Assembly (NCBI RefSeq): GCF_006738645.1
Contig: NZ_AP019700.1
Location: forward strand, 2,554,001 to 2,618,000
DNA length: 64,000 nucleotides
DNA from: Stella humosa
Lineage (GTDB): Bacteria > Pseudomonadota > Alphaproteobacteria > ATCC43930 > Allostellaceae
Direction of reading: 5' to 3'
In this document: piece by piece, positions 1 to 9,872 of the stretch
Layout: each line of letters opens with the position of its first letter
Position numbering within the stretch: position 1 is the first letter of the stretch
The notes under the pieces: model-generated
Told to the model about the DNA's origin: nothing
The model's input: only the letters and a program-made list of their open reading frames with translations
Databases searched by the model: none
Program-made: the position numbers and the translations under genes

Positions 1-728
1 TGAAGGCCAATCCCAACACCCGCGACATCCCGGTCATCTTCCTGACCTCGCTGGCCGAGGAGGTGGACGAGGAGCGCGGGCTGGGCCTGGGCGCCATCGA
101 CTACATCACCAAGCCCTTCAGCGTCCCGGTCGTCCGCGCCCGCGTGCGCAACCACCTGGAGTTGCAGCGCCAGCGCGACCTGCTCGAGCGGCTGTCCAGC
201 ATCGACGGGCTGACCGGCATCTCCAACCGGCGGGCCTTCGACCGGGCGCTGGAACGCGAGTGGCTGCGCGCCCAGCGCCACGAATCGCCGCTGTCGCTGC
301 TGATGATCGATGTCGACCTGTTCAAGCAGTTCAACGACGGGTACGGCCACATCGCGGGCGACGAGTGCCTGAAGGCGATCGCCCGCACGGTGGCCGACCA
401 GGCCGGCCGGGCGGCCGACCTGGTGGCGCGCTACGGCGGCGAGGAGTTCGCCTGCATCCTGCCCGACACCTGCCGCGGCGGCGCCGTGCGCGTGGCCGAG
501 AAGATCCGCCAGTCGGTGCTGGACCTGGCCATACCGCACGCATTCTCGTCCGTGTCGCCGCTGGTGACGGTCAGCATCGGCGGCGCCACGGCGCGGCCGA
601 CCAACGACCTGGACCTGGAAGAGCTGGTGCGCCGCGCGGACGCCCGGCTCTATGAAAGCAAGAATGCCGGCCGCAACCGGATATCCTTTGCCGCCGAGTG
701 CGGCGGCCCCTGCCCGGACGACAAATAG
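1..728 (+). CDS. Response regulator with GGDEF domain (diguanylate cyclase), 5' end outside window
   Basis: The reading frame is open from the first bases (frame starting at base 3), so the gene begins upstream. What remains is the end of a receiver (REC) domain, including the conserved lysine in the ITKPF segment, followed by a GGDEF domain. The signature is GGEEF (bases 435-449), an active-site form compatible with c-di-GMP synthesis. An RxxD motif (RAAD) lies exactly five residues before it, which is the product-inhibition I-site. The architecture is PleD/WspR-like: phosphorylation would promote dimerisation and synthesis of c-di-GMP from two GTP. A hairpin without a T-run (730-749) follows the stop. 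The number of upstream REC domains cannot be judged. Confidence 0.93.
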   Translation, partial: KANPNTRDIPVIFLTSLAEEVDEERGLGLGAIDYITKPFSVPVVRARVRNHLELQRQRDLLERLSSIDGLTGISNRRAFDRALEREWLRAQRHESPLSLLMIDVDLFKQFNDGYGHIAGDECLKAIARTVADQAGRAADLVARYGGEEFACILPDTCRGGAVRVAEKIRQSVLDLAIPHAFSSVSPLVTVSIGGATARPTNDLDLEELVRRADARLYESKNAGRNRISFAAECGGPCPDDK

Positions 729-729
729 G

Positions 730-749
730 CCACCCTCCTGATAGGGTGG
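730..749 (+). terminator. Short hairpin after the GGDEF gene
   Basis: The arms CCACCCT (730-736) and AGGGTGG (743-749) pair perfectly around a 6-nt loop, right after the GGDEF stop codon. There is no T-run, so it would be a weak intrinsic terminator or only an RNA-stabilising structure. Confidence 0.35.
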
Positions 750-783
750 ATGCCAGACCCGCCGCAGCAGCCGAAGGCCGTCA

Positions 784-1638
784 ATGACACCCGAAACGCA
801 ATTCGTCTCCTGCCTGGGCGCCAAGGGCTTCCACCGCGTGGCCTACCATCGCTGGCAGGGCAGCCTGGACCGCCCGCCGGTGATCTGCGTCCACGGGTTG
901 ACGCGCAACGGACGGGATTTCGATTTCCTGGCCCAGGCCCTGGTGGCGCGCGGCCGCACCGTGATCTGCCCTGACATCGTCGGCCGCGGCGACAGCGGCC
1001 ACCTGGCGGACGCGGCCGAGTACGGCTATCCGCGCTACATGGCCGACATGGCGACCTTGATCGCGCGGCTGGACGTCGAGACGCTCGATTGGGTCGGCAC
1101 CTCGATGGGCGGCTTCCTCGGCATGCTGCTGGCGGCCACCCGCGGCCAGCCGATCGGCCGCATGGTGCTGAACGATGTCGGCCCGTTCATTCCGCAGGCA
1201 GCGATGGAGCAGATCGGCACCTATGTCGGCCGCGATCCGCATTTCGCCACGCTGGAGGAAGCCGATGCCTACCAGCGCACGGTGGCGGCGGGTTTCGGCC
1301 GGCTGACCGACGCGCAATGGGCACACATGGCCCGCCACATGACGCGGCCCGACCCGGCCGGCGGCTTCCGGCTGGCCTACGACCCGGCCATCGCCCATCC
1401 CTTCCGCAACCTGCCGATGAAGGATGTGGACATGTGGCCGGTGTGGGACCGCGTGAAGGTGCCGGCGCTGGTGCTGCGCGGCGCCGAATCCGGTCTGCTG
1501 CTGGCCGAGACCGCCCAGGAGATGACGACGCGCGGGCCGAAGGCGGAGTTGGCGGTGATCGCCGACTGCGCCCACGCGCCCGCACTCATGGACCCCGCTC
1601 AGATCGCGCTGGTGGTGGACTTCCTCGATCGCGGCTGA
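784..1638 (+). CDS. Alpha/beta hydrolase
   Basis: This 284-residue protein has the alpha/beta-hydrolase fold order: an oxyanion HG motif (VHGLTRNG, about residues 37-44), the nucleophile elbow GTSMGG with Ser107, a cap region at about 135-200, and a candidate catalytic His264 near the C-terminus (DCAHAP). The acid residue is not obvious. The family includes esterases, C-C bond hydrolases (MhpC/BphD) and haloperoxidase-like enzymes, and the substrate cannot be read from sequence. It has no signal peptide and is probably cytoplasmic. Its last 40 bases overlap tail-to-tail with the convergent EamA transporter gene. Confidence 0.85.
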   Translation: MTPETQFVSCLGAKGFHRVAYHRWQGSLDRPPVICVHGLTRNGRDFDFLAQALVARGRTVICPDIVGRGDSGHLADAAEYGYPRYMADMATLIARLDVETLDWVGTSMGGFLGMLLAATRGQPIGRMVLNDVGPFIPQAAMEQIGTYVGRDPHFATLEEADAYQRTVAAGFGRLTDAQWAHMARHMTRPDPAGGFRLAYDPAIAHPFRNLPMKDVDMWPVWDRVKVPALVLRGAESGLLLAETAQEMTTRGPKAELAVIADCAHAPALMDPAQIALVVDFLDRG

Positions 1639-2525
1639 GCCGGCGGCTCGCGCAGCGCCAGCCACAGGCCGAGCAGGACGGCGGCCAGCCCCAGCAGGGC
1701 CGGCCAGCCGGCAGGCTCGTCCAGGAGGACCGCCCCCAGCAGCGTGGCCGTCACCGGCCCGAGGCCGAGGAAGACGGTGACGCGGGTGGGCGTGCCGTGG
1801 CGGAGCGCCCATAGCCATGCGACATAGCCGCTGCCGCTGCCGACCCCGATGAAGAGGATCGCTGCCCAGCCGCCCCAGCCGATCTGCGGCACGGCGCCGA
1901 GGATGCCCTCGCCCAGCGCGGGCAGGGCCAGGAAGGCGACCGACGCCAGCATGGCGACGGCGCCCACCGGCAGCGCGCCATAGCGGGCGACGTGCGGACG
2001 ATAGAGCACGGTGCAGACCGCCCCGCACAGGGCCGCTGCCAGCACCATGCCCTCGCCGAACCAGCCGATTCCGGCCGCCCCATCGAGCCGGTCGGCCAGC
2101 GCCAGACCGACACCCAGGATGGTGACGAGCACGCCGGCACTCTTGCCCGCCGTCAGCCGTTCGCGCCCGAGCAGGGCCGCCACCAGCATGGTCAGGAGCG
2201 GGAAGGTGGCGAAGACCAGCGAAGCCCGCCCGGCCGGGATATGGGCCAGGCCGATGTTGATCAGTGCGATCAGAACCCCGAACTGCAGGATGCCGAGGCC
2301 GGCGATCGGCAGCAGGTCGCGCCAGGCGACCCGCATGGAGCTGCCGGTCGCGACCAGCACCGGCACCAGGCAGAGGAAGCCGATGGCGTAGCGCAGCAGC
2401 GCCAGCGAGGCGGGGCCGAGTTCGCCGACCACGGCCCGGGTCGCCACCATGGCGGCGCCCACCTGGATGCCGGTGAAGGCGGCGGCCAGGACGACCGCCG
2501 GCGACAACCGGCCTGGGGCCGTCAC
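1599..2525 (-). CDS. EamA/DMT-family transporter
   Basis: This is a 308-residue polytopic protein with about ten hydrophobic helices arranged as two EamA repeats, the usual size for drug/metabolite transporters that export amino acids or other small metabolites from the cytoplasm. I chose the GTG at 2525 because it overlaps the TGA of the upstream MarR-GNAT gene (GTGA), which implies translational coupling. Translating further upstream gives low-complexity residues that are a shadow of that gene. The partner gene suggests export of a compound that the GNAT domain may acetylate or that the MarR domain senses. This is inference. Confidence 0.88.
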   Translation of the reverse strand: MTAPGRLSPAVVLAAAFTGIQVGAAMVATRAVVGELGPASLALLRYAIGFLCLVPVLVATGSSMRVAWRDLLPIAGLGILQFGVLIALINIGLAHIPAGRASLVFATFPLLTMLVAALLGRERLTAGKSAGVLVTILGVGLALADRLDGAAGIGWFGEGMVLAAALCGAVCTVLYRPHVARYGALPVGAVAMLASVAFLALPALGEGILGAVPQIGWGGWAAILFIGVGSGSGYVAWLWALRHGTPTRVTVFLGLGPVTATLLGAVLLDEPAGWPALLGLAAVLLGLWLALREPPAQPRSRKSTTSAI

Positions 2526-3451
2526 AGCGCCAGCGTCCAGGTCTCCGCCACGAGGTCCTGGCCGTAGCTGCGCTCCGGCACGGATTGTTCGAGCTGGAAT
2601 CCGGCCTGCTGGTAAAGGCCCCGGGCCGCCGCCAGGCAGCTGTAGGTCGACAGCGTCATGCGGGCGAAGCCGGCGCGCCTGGCAAAGGTGATGCACTCTG
2701 CCACCAGCCGCCGGCCGACGCCCAGGCCGCGCGCCTCTGCGTCGACGATCAGGATACGGAGCTGCGCCAGGGCCGGCGTCTTGGCCACAACCGCGACCGA
2801 TCCGATCCGCCGGCCGTCCTTCTCGGCGATCCAGCAGGCATCGGTCGCGGGATCGAAACTGGCAATGATGTCGGCCGCGATGCCGGCGACCACGCCCTCG
2901 AAGCGCTGGTCCCAGCCATATTCGGCCGAGTAGATCTCGCCATGGCGCTGCACGATCCAGCCGAAATCGCCCGGCCGGTGCGGGCGCAGCAGCCAGCCGG
3001 CGCCGCGGTCGGCCGTTCCCTCCAGCAGGGTCTGGATCGTTGCCATGGCCGCCAGCAGCCGGTCCTGCTCGGCCAGGGAAAGGGCGGCCAGCAGGCGGCC
3101 GATCTCGTCGCTGGCGACCTGCTCCAGCGGGTCGAAGGTGGCAGCCCCGTGCTCGGTCAGGAACAGCCGGCTCTGCCGGGCGTCATCGGGCGAGGCCTCC
3201 CGCCGTAGGTAGCCCTTGGCCTCGAAGCGGGCGAGCAGGCGGCTGAGATAGCCGGGATCGAGCCCCAGTTCCCGGCCCATGGCCGCGGCGGCCAGGCCCT
3301 CGCGGTGGCGCAGCTCGTAGAAGACGCGGACCTCGGTCAGCGAGAAGGGGCTGTGGAGATAGCCCTTCTCCAGCACGCCGATGGCCTTGGTGTAGAAGCG
3401 GTTGAAGGCGCGGACGGTCTCGGTGCGAGACTGGAGATCGCTGTCGGGCAT
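2522..3451 (-). CDS. MarR regulator fused to GNAT acetyltransferase
   Basis: The protein has 309 residues. Residues ~10-145 form a MarR winged helix-turn-helix (recognition region LGLDPGYLSRLLARFEAKG, wing KGYLRREAS.DDAR). Residues ~155-309 form a GNAT N-acetyltransferase with an acetyl-CoA P-loop (ARGLGVGRRLV) and a typical C-terminal LYQQAGF. MarR-GNAT fusions are a known architecture in which a DNA-binding sensor carries its own acetylation activity. The gene is the first of a two-gene operon and is coupled through GTGA to an EamA exporter. Overlapping inverted repeats just upstream (3501-3531) are likely its own operator, so it probably represses its operon. The ligand and the acetyl acceptor are unknown. 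Confidence 0.9.
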   Translation of the reverse strand: MPDSDLQSRTETVRAFNRFYTKAIGVLEKGYLHSPFSLTEVRVFYELRHREGLAAAAMGRELGLDPGYLSRLLARFEAKGYLRREASPDDARQSRLFLTEHGAATFDPLEQVASDEIGRLLAALSLAEQDRLLAAMATIQTLLEGTADRGAGWLLRPHRPGDFGWIVQRHGEIYSAEYGWDQRFEGVVAGIAADIIASFDPATDACWIAEKDGRRIGSVAVVAKTPALAQLRILIVDAEARGLGVGRRLVAECITFARRAGFARMTLSTYSCLAAARGLYQQAGFQLEQSVPERSYGQDLVAETWTLAL

Positions 3452-3500
3452 GCATGGCCTCCGCCGGGATGGTCCCAGCAGGATAGCCCATTAGATGCGT

Positions 3501-3528
3501 TCGGCAACCATATAGTTGCCGATGGCAA

Positions 3529-3531
<3 letters not shown>
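3501..3531 (-). promoter_or_regulatory. Putative MarR operator: two overlapping inverted repeats
   Basis: TCGGCAAC (3501-3508) pairs with GTTGCCGA (3515-3522), and TAGTTGCC (3513-3520) pairs with GGCAACTA (3524-3531). Both repeats have perfect 8-bp arms and share the middle half-site, giving three GGCAAC/GTTGCC half-sites in 31 bp. They lie 50-80 bp upstream of the MarR-GNAT start and overlap the hemB stop codon. MarR dimers classically bind such palindromes over their own promoter. The assignment to this regulator is inference from position. Confidence 0.6.
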
Positions 3532-4586
<1,055 letters not shown>

Positions 4587-4757
4587 ATATTTCCCCAGGC
4601 GCGCTGGGGACAATCGCGCCTTCCGTCGCATGTCTGCCGCTTTCTGCGCTGCTTCCTGCCTCTCGGCCAGGCTGTATGATCGGGCCAAGCTCGACGCTTG
4701 ATTCGCGCGGCGGAAATGCAAGAAACGACCAAATAGGAAATTGGGGAGGGGGCCGCC

Positions 4758-4946
4758 ATGGCCGATAGCGAGGAACTGTCGCCGTCATCCGCCCAAGTGG
4801 TTGCCGAATGGGCCGGTCTGCCGTGCGACGAGGCCCGGGCGGCGCGCCTGCACGGCCTGCTGGTCGCCCAGAAGGAGCGCATGCAGCGCTTCTACGACGA
4901 GGATGTCGCCGGCTTCGAGTTCGACTTCCTGATGCCGCGCGGATAG
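4758..4946 (+). CDS. Small AtzG/GatC-like subunit (DUF4089-type)
   Basis: This is a 62-residue acidic, helical protein. Its pattern is an N-terminal helix with a short SPSSAQVVAEWAGLP segment, a second helix of Arg/Glu-rich residues, and a C-terminal FEFDF patch. It resembles the small GatC/AtzG-type proteins that form complexes with amidase-signature enzymes. It starts after a strong GGGGAGGGGG ribosome-binding site and ends six bases before the amidase start, so the two are surely co-expressed. In the characterised AtzG-AtzE complex the small subunit stabilises the amidase. Here the same role is inferred from size and position; sequence similarity is only moderate. Confidence 0.65.
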   Translation: MADSEELSPSSAQVVAEWAGLPCDEARAARLHGLLVAQKERMQRFYDEDVAGFEFDFLMPRG

Positions 4947-4951
4947 GGCCG

Positions 4952-6370
4952 ATGCGTGACGCCGACCTCGATGAACTGACCATCGCCAGCGCCGGCCGCC
5001 TGATGCGGGCGGGCTCGCTTTCGCCGGTGGCCCTGACCGAGGCGACGCTGGCGCGGATCGAGCGCCTGCAGCCGCGCCTCAACGCCTTCATCACCGTCAC
5101 CGCCGATGTCGCCCGCCAGCAGGCCCGGGCAGCAGAAGCCGAGATCAAGGCCGGCCACTGGCGCGGGCCGCTGCATGGCGTGCCGATCAGCCTGAAGGAC
5201 CTCTACTGCACGGCCGGCATCCCCACGACGGCCGGCTCGGTCATCCTGAAGGACCATGTGCCGGATTTCGACGCTCCCGCCGTGGCCCGCCTGCTGGCGG
5301 CGGGCGCCGTGCTGGTCGGCAAGGCCAACATGCACGAATGGGCCTGCGGGGTGACGAACGACAACCCGTTCTTCGGCCGCTGCCATAATCCCTGGCGCCA
5401 GGGCTACATCCCGGGCGGTTCGTCGGGTGGGTCCGCGGCGGCCGTGGCGACGCGCCAGGGGCTGGGCAGCCTGGGCAGCGATACCGGCGGCTCGATCCGC
5501 ATCCCCGCGCACATGTGCGGCCTGGTCGGCCACAAGCCGACCCATGGGCTGGTGCCCCGCTTCGGTGTCTTTCCGGAAAGCTGGTCCTTCGACCATGCCG
5601 GGCCGATCGCGCTGACGGCGGAGGATGCGGCCATCCTGCTGGAGGTGATCGCCGGGCCGGACCCGCGCGACCCGTCGAGCCTGCCCGGCCGGCCGCCGGC
5701 GCTGCGGCCCGGGCTACGCCAGGGCGTGCGCGGGCTGAAGCTGGGCCTGCCCGCCGACGTCTATTTCGACGACTGCCACCCCGAGGTGCAGGAAGCGGTC
5801 ATGGCCGCGGTCGAGGTCTATCGCAGCCTGGGGGCGGAGATCGTCGCCGTGCCGATCCCCGAGGCCCGGCATGGACTCGACCTCTGCCTGACCATTGCCT
5901 GGGCCGAGGCCGCCCATTTCCATCGCCGCTGGCTGCAGACGCGGCCCGACGACTACGGGCCGGACCTGGTCGAGACGCTGGCCTCGGCCTCGGCCTACAC
6001 GGCCGTCGACTACTTGCAGGCCCAGCAGGTGCGCGCGAAGGTGCGCCACGCCTATCGCCGGTTGTTCGAGCGGGTCGATCTGCTGATCTCGCCGACCGGC
6101 CCCCTGCCGGCGACGCCACACGACGTCGACGCGGTGATGGTGCAAGGGCGCAGCGCGTCCGTGCTGGGGCTGGCCGCCGGCCTGACGGCGGTGGCCAACG
6201 CCACCGGCGAGCCCGCCTGCTCGGTGCCTTGCGGCTTCACCGAGGACGGGCTGCCGATTGGCCTGATGATCCATGGCCCGCGCCTGGCCGATGGCCTGGT
6301 CCTGCGCGCGGCCCATGCCTACGAGCAGACCCAGGAGTGGCACCGGCAGCGCCCCTCGCTGCGCCGGTGA
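4952..6370 (+). CDS. Amidase-signature hydrolase (AtzE/GatA family)
   Basis: This is a 472-residue amidase-signature enzyme. It carries the Ser-cisSer-Lys triad: Lys in GVPISLKDLY, and the glycine/serine-rich segment GGSSGGSAAAVATRQGLGSLGSDTGGS, which holds the cis-Ser and the nucleophile. Such enzymes hydrolyse amides, ureas or biurets in the cytoplasm. The start is the ATG at 4952, six bases after the stop of the small AtzG-like gene; more upstream codons in frame are a shadow of that gene. No gatB is nearby, so a role as the tRNA amidotransferase subunit is unlikely. AtzE (1-carboxybiuret hydrolase) relatives are the closest guess, but the substrate is not proven. Confidence 0.88.
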   Translation: MRDADLDELTIASAGRLMRAGSLSPVALTEATLARIERLQPRLNAFITVTADVARQQARAAEAEIKAGHWRGPLHGVPISLKDLYCTAGIPTTAGSVILKDHVPDFDAPAVARLLAAGAVLVGKANMHEWACGVTNDNPFFGRCHNPWRQGYIPGGSSGGSAAAVATRQGLGSLGSDTGGSIRIPAHMCGLVGHKPTHGLVPRFGVFPESWSFDHAGPIALTAEDAAILLEVIAGPDPRDPSSLPGRPPALRPGLRQGVRGLKLGLPADVYFDDCHPEVQEAVMAAVEVYRSLGAEIVAVPIPEARHGLDLCLTIAWAEAAHFHRRWLQTRPDDYGPDLVETLASASAYTAVDYLQAQQVRAKVRHAYRRLFERVDLLISPTGPLPATPHDVDAVMVQGRSASVLGLAAGLTAVANATGEPACSVPCGFTEDGLPIGLMIHGPRLADGLVLRAAHAYEQTQEWHRQRPSLRR

Positions 6371-6386
6371 GCGGCGGGGACGGCGG

Positions 6387-6866
6387 CTACTTCGCCGCCG
6401 CTGCCCGCTTTGCCCGCCTGGCCGCGGCATCGGCCAGCGTCACCACGCCGTCCTTGTCGTCGTCCTGCTCGGCAAAGGCGGCCGCCCCCGACGTGTCGTA
6501 TTCGGCACGGTCGATGCGCTGGTCCTTGTTCTTGTCCAGCGCCCCGAATCGGACATGGGCCTGGCGAACCTGGCGCTGGCGCTCCTCGGTCTTCTTCTCG
6601 GCGGTCAGGTCGGACGCGGCCAGCTGGGCGTCGAGTCGGACGGTGTACTCGCCGACATACTCCGCCTCGTCGAGCGTGCCGTCGCCGTTGGCGTCGGTCG
6701 CCTTGAAGCGCACGTCCCGGACGGCGTCGAACTCGGCCCGGGTCACCTGGCCATCGCCATTGGTGTCGTAGTCGCGGATGAAGGCGTTGCCCCCATGCGG
6801 GGCGGCAACGGCGACCGACGCGATGAGGCCGAGGGCGGTCGCCGCGGCAAGGAGTCGATAGGTCAT
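6387..6866 (-). CDS. Secreted EF-hand calcium-binding protein
   Basis: The protein has 159 residues: a signal peptide (about 1-22, ending AVAA-PH) followed by four EF-hand loops at residues 34-45, 58-69, 111-122 and 135-146. Each has the D-x-D/N-x-D/N pattern; the third has Gln instead of the loop Gly. I chose the ATG at 6866 because GGAG lies 6 nt before it; an in-frame ATG at 6878 would add MEQS. The gene ends a three-gene minus-strand operon behind a TonB receptor and a DUF4198 protein. It is presumably periplasmic and could buffer or sense divalent metal. The combination with the receptor is unusual. Confidence 0.85.
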   Translation of the reverse strand: MTYRLLAAATALGLIASVAVAAPHGGNAFIRDYDTNGDGQVTRAEFDAVRDVRFKATDANGDGTLDEAEYVGEYTVRLDAQLAASDLTAEKKTEERQRQVRQAHVRFGALDKNKDQRIDRAEYDTSGAAAFAEQDDDKDGVVTLADAAARRAKRAAAAK

Positions 6867-6890
6867 GCTCTGCTCCATCGGAGACGCGTT

Positions 6891-7679
6891 TCAGATCGCG
6901 TCGAAGGCCAGGGTGTAGGTGTAGCTGCGATAGGGGGTCTCGGCGCCTGCGGGAGCGGCCGCCCGGTGGCGCACGAGAACGAGGTAGGTGCCGGCACCCT
7001 CCGGTCGAAAGGCGAAGCCGCCGCCGGCATCGGTGGTCGCCTTGGCCGCGACCTTGCGGCCGTCATAGACCCCGGCGCTGCGGAACACGGTGACCTCCAG
7101 CCCGGCCAGCGGCGCGCCGTCGAACAGGACCCGGAACGTCGCATCGGCACCGACCGAGAGACCGTTCGGATGGGTCAGGGCCTGGATCTCCAGCGCCACG
7201 CCGTACGGCTTCAGCGCGGCGTCGCTGGGGCGGCCGCGGGTGACGTAGGCTTCGGCCAGGGTGGTGCTCTGGACCTCGACCAATTCGACCCCCGCCGGGG
7301 TGCGGCCGCCTTCGCCGCCCATCTTCCACTGGTCGCCATCCTTGTACATCCGGCCCTTGCGCCCAAGGCGCTGGCCCGATGTGAGGCGGTAGGTGCCCTC
7401 GGCCTTCAGGTCGGCTTCGAACACCGAGACGTCGCGCAGGTAGCTGACCGGACCGACCGCGCCTTGCTGGCCATCGGGCGCGATCAGGTGGAATGGCGCG
7501 TCGCGCATGGCGATGTCCGGCACGAAGGCATCTTCGGTGAAGGAGGCCTGGACCAGGATGTGGCCGCGCTGGCCGACATCGAAGATGGACGGCAGCACGT
7601 AGGGCATGTGCGCCTGGACGCCGCTAGCCAGGAGCAGTGCCGCTGCTGCCAGGGCGGCCGGTCGGCAGATGGATGGCAT
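6891..7679 (-). CDS. DUF4198 family periplasmic protein
   Basis: This is a 262-residue protein with a cleavable signal peptide (MPSICRPAALAAAALLLAS..VQA-HMPY) whose mature part begins with His, as is common in DUF4198 proteins. The rest is beta-rich, with an Ig/carboxypeptidase-regulatory-like C-terminal part (TDAGGGFAFRPEGAGTYLV). The ATG at 7679 is preceded by GGAGAACCGCC, a good ribosome-binding site, so the longer upstream frame is rejected. DUF4198 proteins repeatedly occur next to TonB-dependent receptors and metal transporters. Here it lies between the haem-type receptor and the EF-hand gene, which suggests a periplasmic metal or haem handling role (inference). Confidence 0.82.
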   Translation of the reverse strand: MPSICRPAALAAAALLLASGVQAHMPYVLPSIFDVGQRGHILVQASFTEDAFVPDIAMRDAPFHLIAPDGQQGAVGPVSYLRDVSVFEADLKAEGTYRLTSGQRLGRKGRMYKDGDQWKMGGEGGRTPAGVELVEVQSTTLAEAYVTRGRPSDAALKPYGVALEIQALTHPNGLSVGADATFRVLFDGAPLAGLEVTVFRSAGVYDGRKVAAKATTDAGGGFAFRPEGAGTYLVLVRHRAAAPAGAETPYRSYTYTLAFDAI

Positions 7680-7727
7680 GGCGGTTCTCCCCATAACGCG
7701 ACTGCAACGCATTAGCATCTTTGGACC

Positions 7728-9812
7728 CTAGAATTTGGCTTTCGCGGTGACCAGGAAAGTTCGGCCGCGCCCGGTCGCGAGGCCCGCGATCCCGGGCGAT
7801 GTGCTGAGGGCGGGCGAGTAGGACTTGTCGAACAGGTTCGTCACGTTGGCACCCAGTTCCAGATTGTCGGTCATCTGGAAGTTGGTGAAGAGGTCGACGG
7901 TGACATAGCCCTTCTCGTGCGGGTCGGTGCCGGGCGCCACGTTGACCTCGCCGACATAGCTCTTGCTGACGGCATAGAGCCGACTGCCGAGCGTCAGGCG
8001 CTGGTCGAAGAGGCGGGCACCCACCGTAGCCGAGAAGATGTGGTCGGGCAGGTAGCTCTGGGCGCCGAAGCCGTTCACCTGCGAGGGCAGTTCGGAGTGG
8101 GTGTAGGTGTAGCCCAGGCTGGCAAAGGCGAAGCCGGCGTCGTAGGCCGCCTGGACCTCGACGCCCTGCACCACCGACGTGCCGGGATTGTTGACGAAGT
8201 GGACGCCGCCGGCCATCTCGGCGGTGATGTAGTTGTCGATGTTGTTGTAGAAATAGTTGCCCTTGAAGCGCAGCCTGTCGCCCTTGGCGAGGACGTCGTT
8301 CTTGCGGATGTTGGCACCGATCTCCCACCCCTTGGAGATTTCCGGCTGCAGGAAGGGATTGGGGAAGAACGACTGGCGCGGGCCGCCGGCCTGCGAGGGA
8401 TGGCTGCCGCCAACCAGGCTCTCGGAGATCGTCGGCGCCCGGAACGCCTCGGCGTAGGTCACGAAGGGCTGGAGCCAGGGCAGGGGGTTCAGTGCCAGCG
8501 TCACCTTGGGATTGAGGCGCCCGGCCGAGCGATCGAGGTCGTAGGGCCCCGCCGGCATGCCGAGCGGGTTTTCGGCCACGACCGAGCCCTGGCCGTCGAG
8601 CGTGTACCGGTCGTAGCGCAAGCCCACGATCAGGTCCGCCATGCCATAGGTGAAGGTGGTGGCGGAAAAGACGCTGCCGATCGCGTTCTTGCCGCTGGCG
8701 TTCACGCCGCGGTCGGGGACGGCCGTGCTGTTGCGGACGTCGACATCGTCGTGGAAGTACTCGACCCCATAGTTGGCCGACACGGCCAGGGGGCCGAGCC
8801 GGAAACGCGACGTGTTCGAGATGTCGAAGCCGAGCCCGGTATCGTCGATCCGTCGGCCCACGGCGCTGAGCGCGGTAAGCGCGCCGTCATAGTTCATGCG
8901 GACGCGGTTGTAGTGGGCGTTGACCCGGAGATCGATCAGGTCGCTGTCCGGCGTATAGGTGTAGTTGGCGGTGAACTGCCGCGAGTCGATGTCCTGGAAG
9001 TAGGAGTTCGCGTAGAACTCGTTGCGATAGATGTTGCCGCCGAACTTCAGGCTGTGGTCGGCACTGGGCGTGAATTCCAGCTTCAGGATGCCGGACGCGA
9101 TGTCCTGCACGGTGTAGGGGACGGTCTCGCCGTCGCCGTTCTTGTAGTTGCGCGGGTCGCGCTTGCTGATGCCGCCGGCGATCGCCACCGTGTCGTTGAA
9201 GCGATAGGCACCGGCAACCGACTCCGACCAGCCGGCACCGTTGGTACCATAGGTGGCCGTCGCCTGGGCGCCCCAGTTTCGCCCCTTCGAGATGAGGTCC
9301 GAAACACCGATCGTGCGGAAGTTGACGGTGCCCGCCAGTGCGCCGGCGCCACCCGCGCCGGAGACCGCGCCGCGGTTGATGTCGACGCCGACGATGAAGG
9401 CCGGGTCGACATAGGCGAAGCCCTGGGCCTCGTGGCCGGTGAAGCGGAAATTCTGGCGCACCCCGTCGATCATCATGTTGACGCGGCCGGACCCCTCCAG
9501 CCCGCGGATGTTCACTGCGATGCCGGGGTTCTGGACGCTGTCGCGGGTGAAGACGCCGGGGGAGGCGCGCAGCACGTCGTCGAGGCTCTGCCCGCCGAAC
9601 TGGTCGATCTCGTCGCGGCCGATGCGGCTCGTGGCGGCCGGCCTGGCGTAGGGGTCCTCGACCGTCTCGGCCTCGACCACGACCGGGGAAAGATAGGTGG
9701 CGGCCGTCTGGCGATCGGCTGCCGGCACCGGCGCCTGCGCGTGCCCGGTCGTGGTCAGGAGCAGCAGCGCCGTCCCCGATAGCAGGGCCGTGCGGTAGCG
9801 TTGCGTGGTCAT
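7728..9812 (-). CDS. TonB-dependent receptor of the haem/haemoglobin type
   Basis: This is a 694-residue outer-membrane receptor: signal peptide (1-~25, ending GHA-QAP), plug domain (about 55-165, with RDEIDQFGGQSLDDVLRASPG and NIRGLEGSGRVNMMIDG), then a 22-strand barrel ending in ...VTAKAKF with the terminal aromatic residue. A FRAP motif, a following His (SHP) and NPFL are in the order typical of haem/haemoglobin receptors. It would import haem, or another iron or metal chelate, using TonB energy. No haem ABC importer or hmuS gene is in the window. A Fur-like sequence (9873-9887) lies 61-75 bp upstream of the start, suggesting iron repression. Confidence 0.9.
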   Translation of the reverse strand: MTTQRYRTALLSGTALLLLTTTGHAQAPVPAADRQTAATYLSPVVVEAETVEDPYARPAATSRIGRDEIDQFGGQSLDDVLRASPGVFTRDSVQNPGIAVNIRGLEGSGRVNMMIDGVRQNFRFTGHEAQGFAYVDPAFIVGVDINRGAVSGAGGAGALAGTVNFRTIGVSDLISKGRNWGAQATATYGTNGAGWSESVAGAYRFNDTVAIAGGISKRDPRNYKNGDGETVPYTVQDIASGILKLEFTPSADHSLKFGGNIYRNEFYANSYFQDIDSRQFTANYTYTPDSDLIDLRVNAHYNRVRMNYDGALTALSAVGRRIDDTGLGFDISNTSRFRLGPLAVSANYGVEYFHDDVDVRNSTAVPDRGVNASGKNAIGSVFSATTFTYGMADLIVGLRYDRYTLDGQGSVVAENPLGMPAGPYDLDRSAGRLNPKVTLALNPLPWLQPFVTYAEAFRAPTISESLVGGSHPSQAGGPRQSFFPNPFLQPEISKGWEIGANIRKNDVLAKGDRLRFKGNYFYNNIDNYITAEMAGGVHFVNNPGTSVVQGVEVQAAYDAGFAFASLGYTYTHSELPSQVNGFGAQSYLPDHIFSATVGARLFDQRLTLGSRLYAVSKSYVGEVNVAPGTDPHEKGYVTVDLFTNFQMTDNLELGANVTNLFDKSYSPALSTSPGIAGLATGRGRTFLVTAKAKF

Positions 9813-9872
9813 GGTTCCCCCGTGATCGATATCTCAGCAGGCCTTGCAGGGGCGTCGATGCTTTATTGCGAC

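Noticed and set aside
1599-2696. 365-residue EamA protein starting at 2696
   Set aside because: The first 57 residues are a frame shadow of the MarR-GNAT gene; GTG 2525 overlapping the TGA is a better start.
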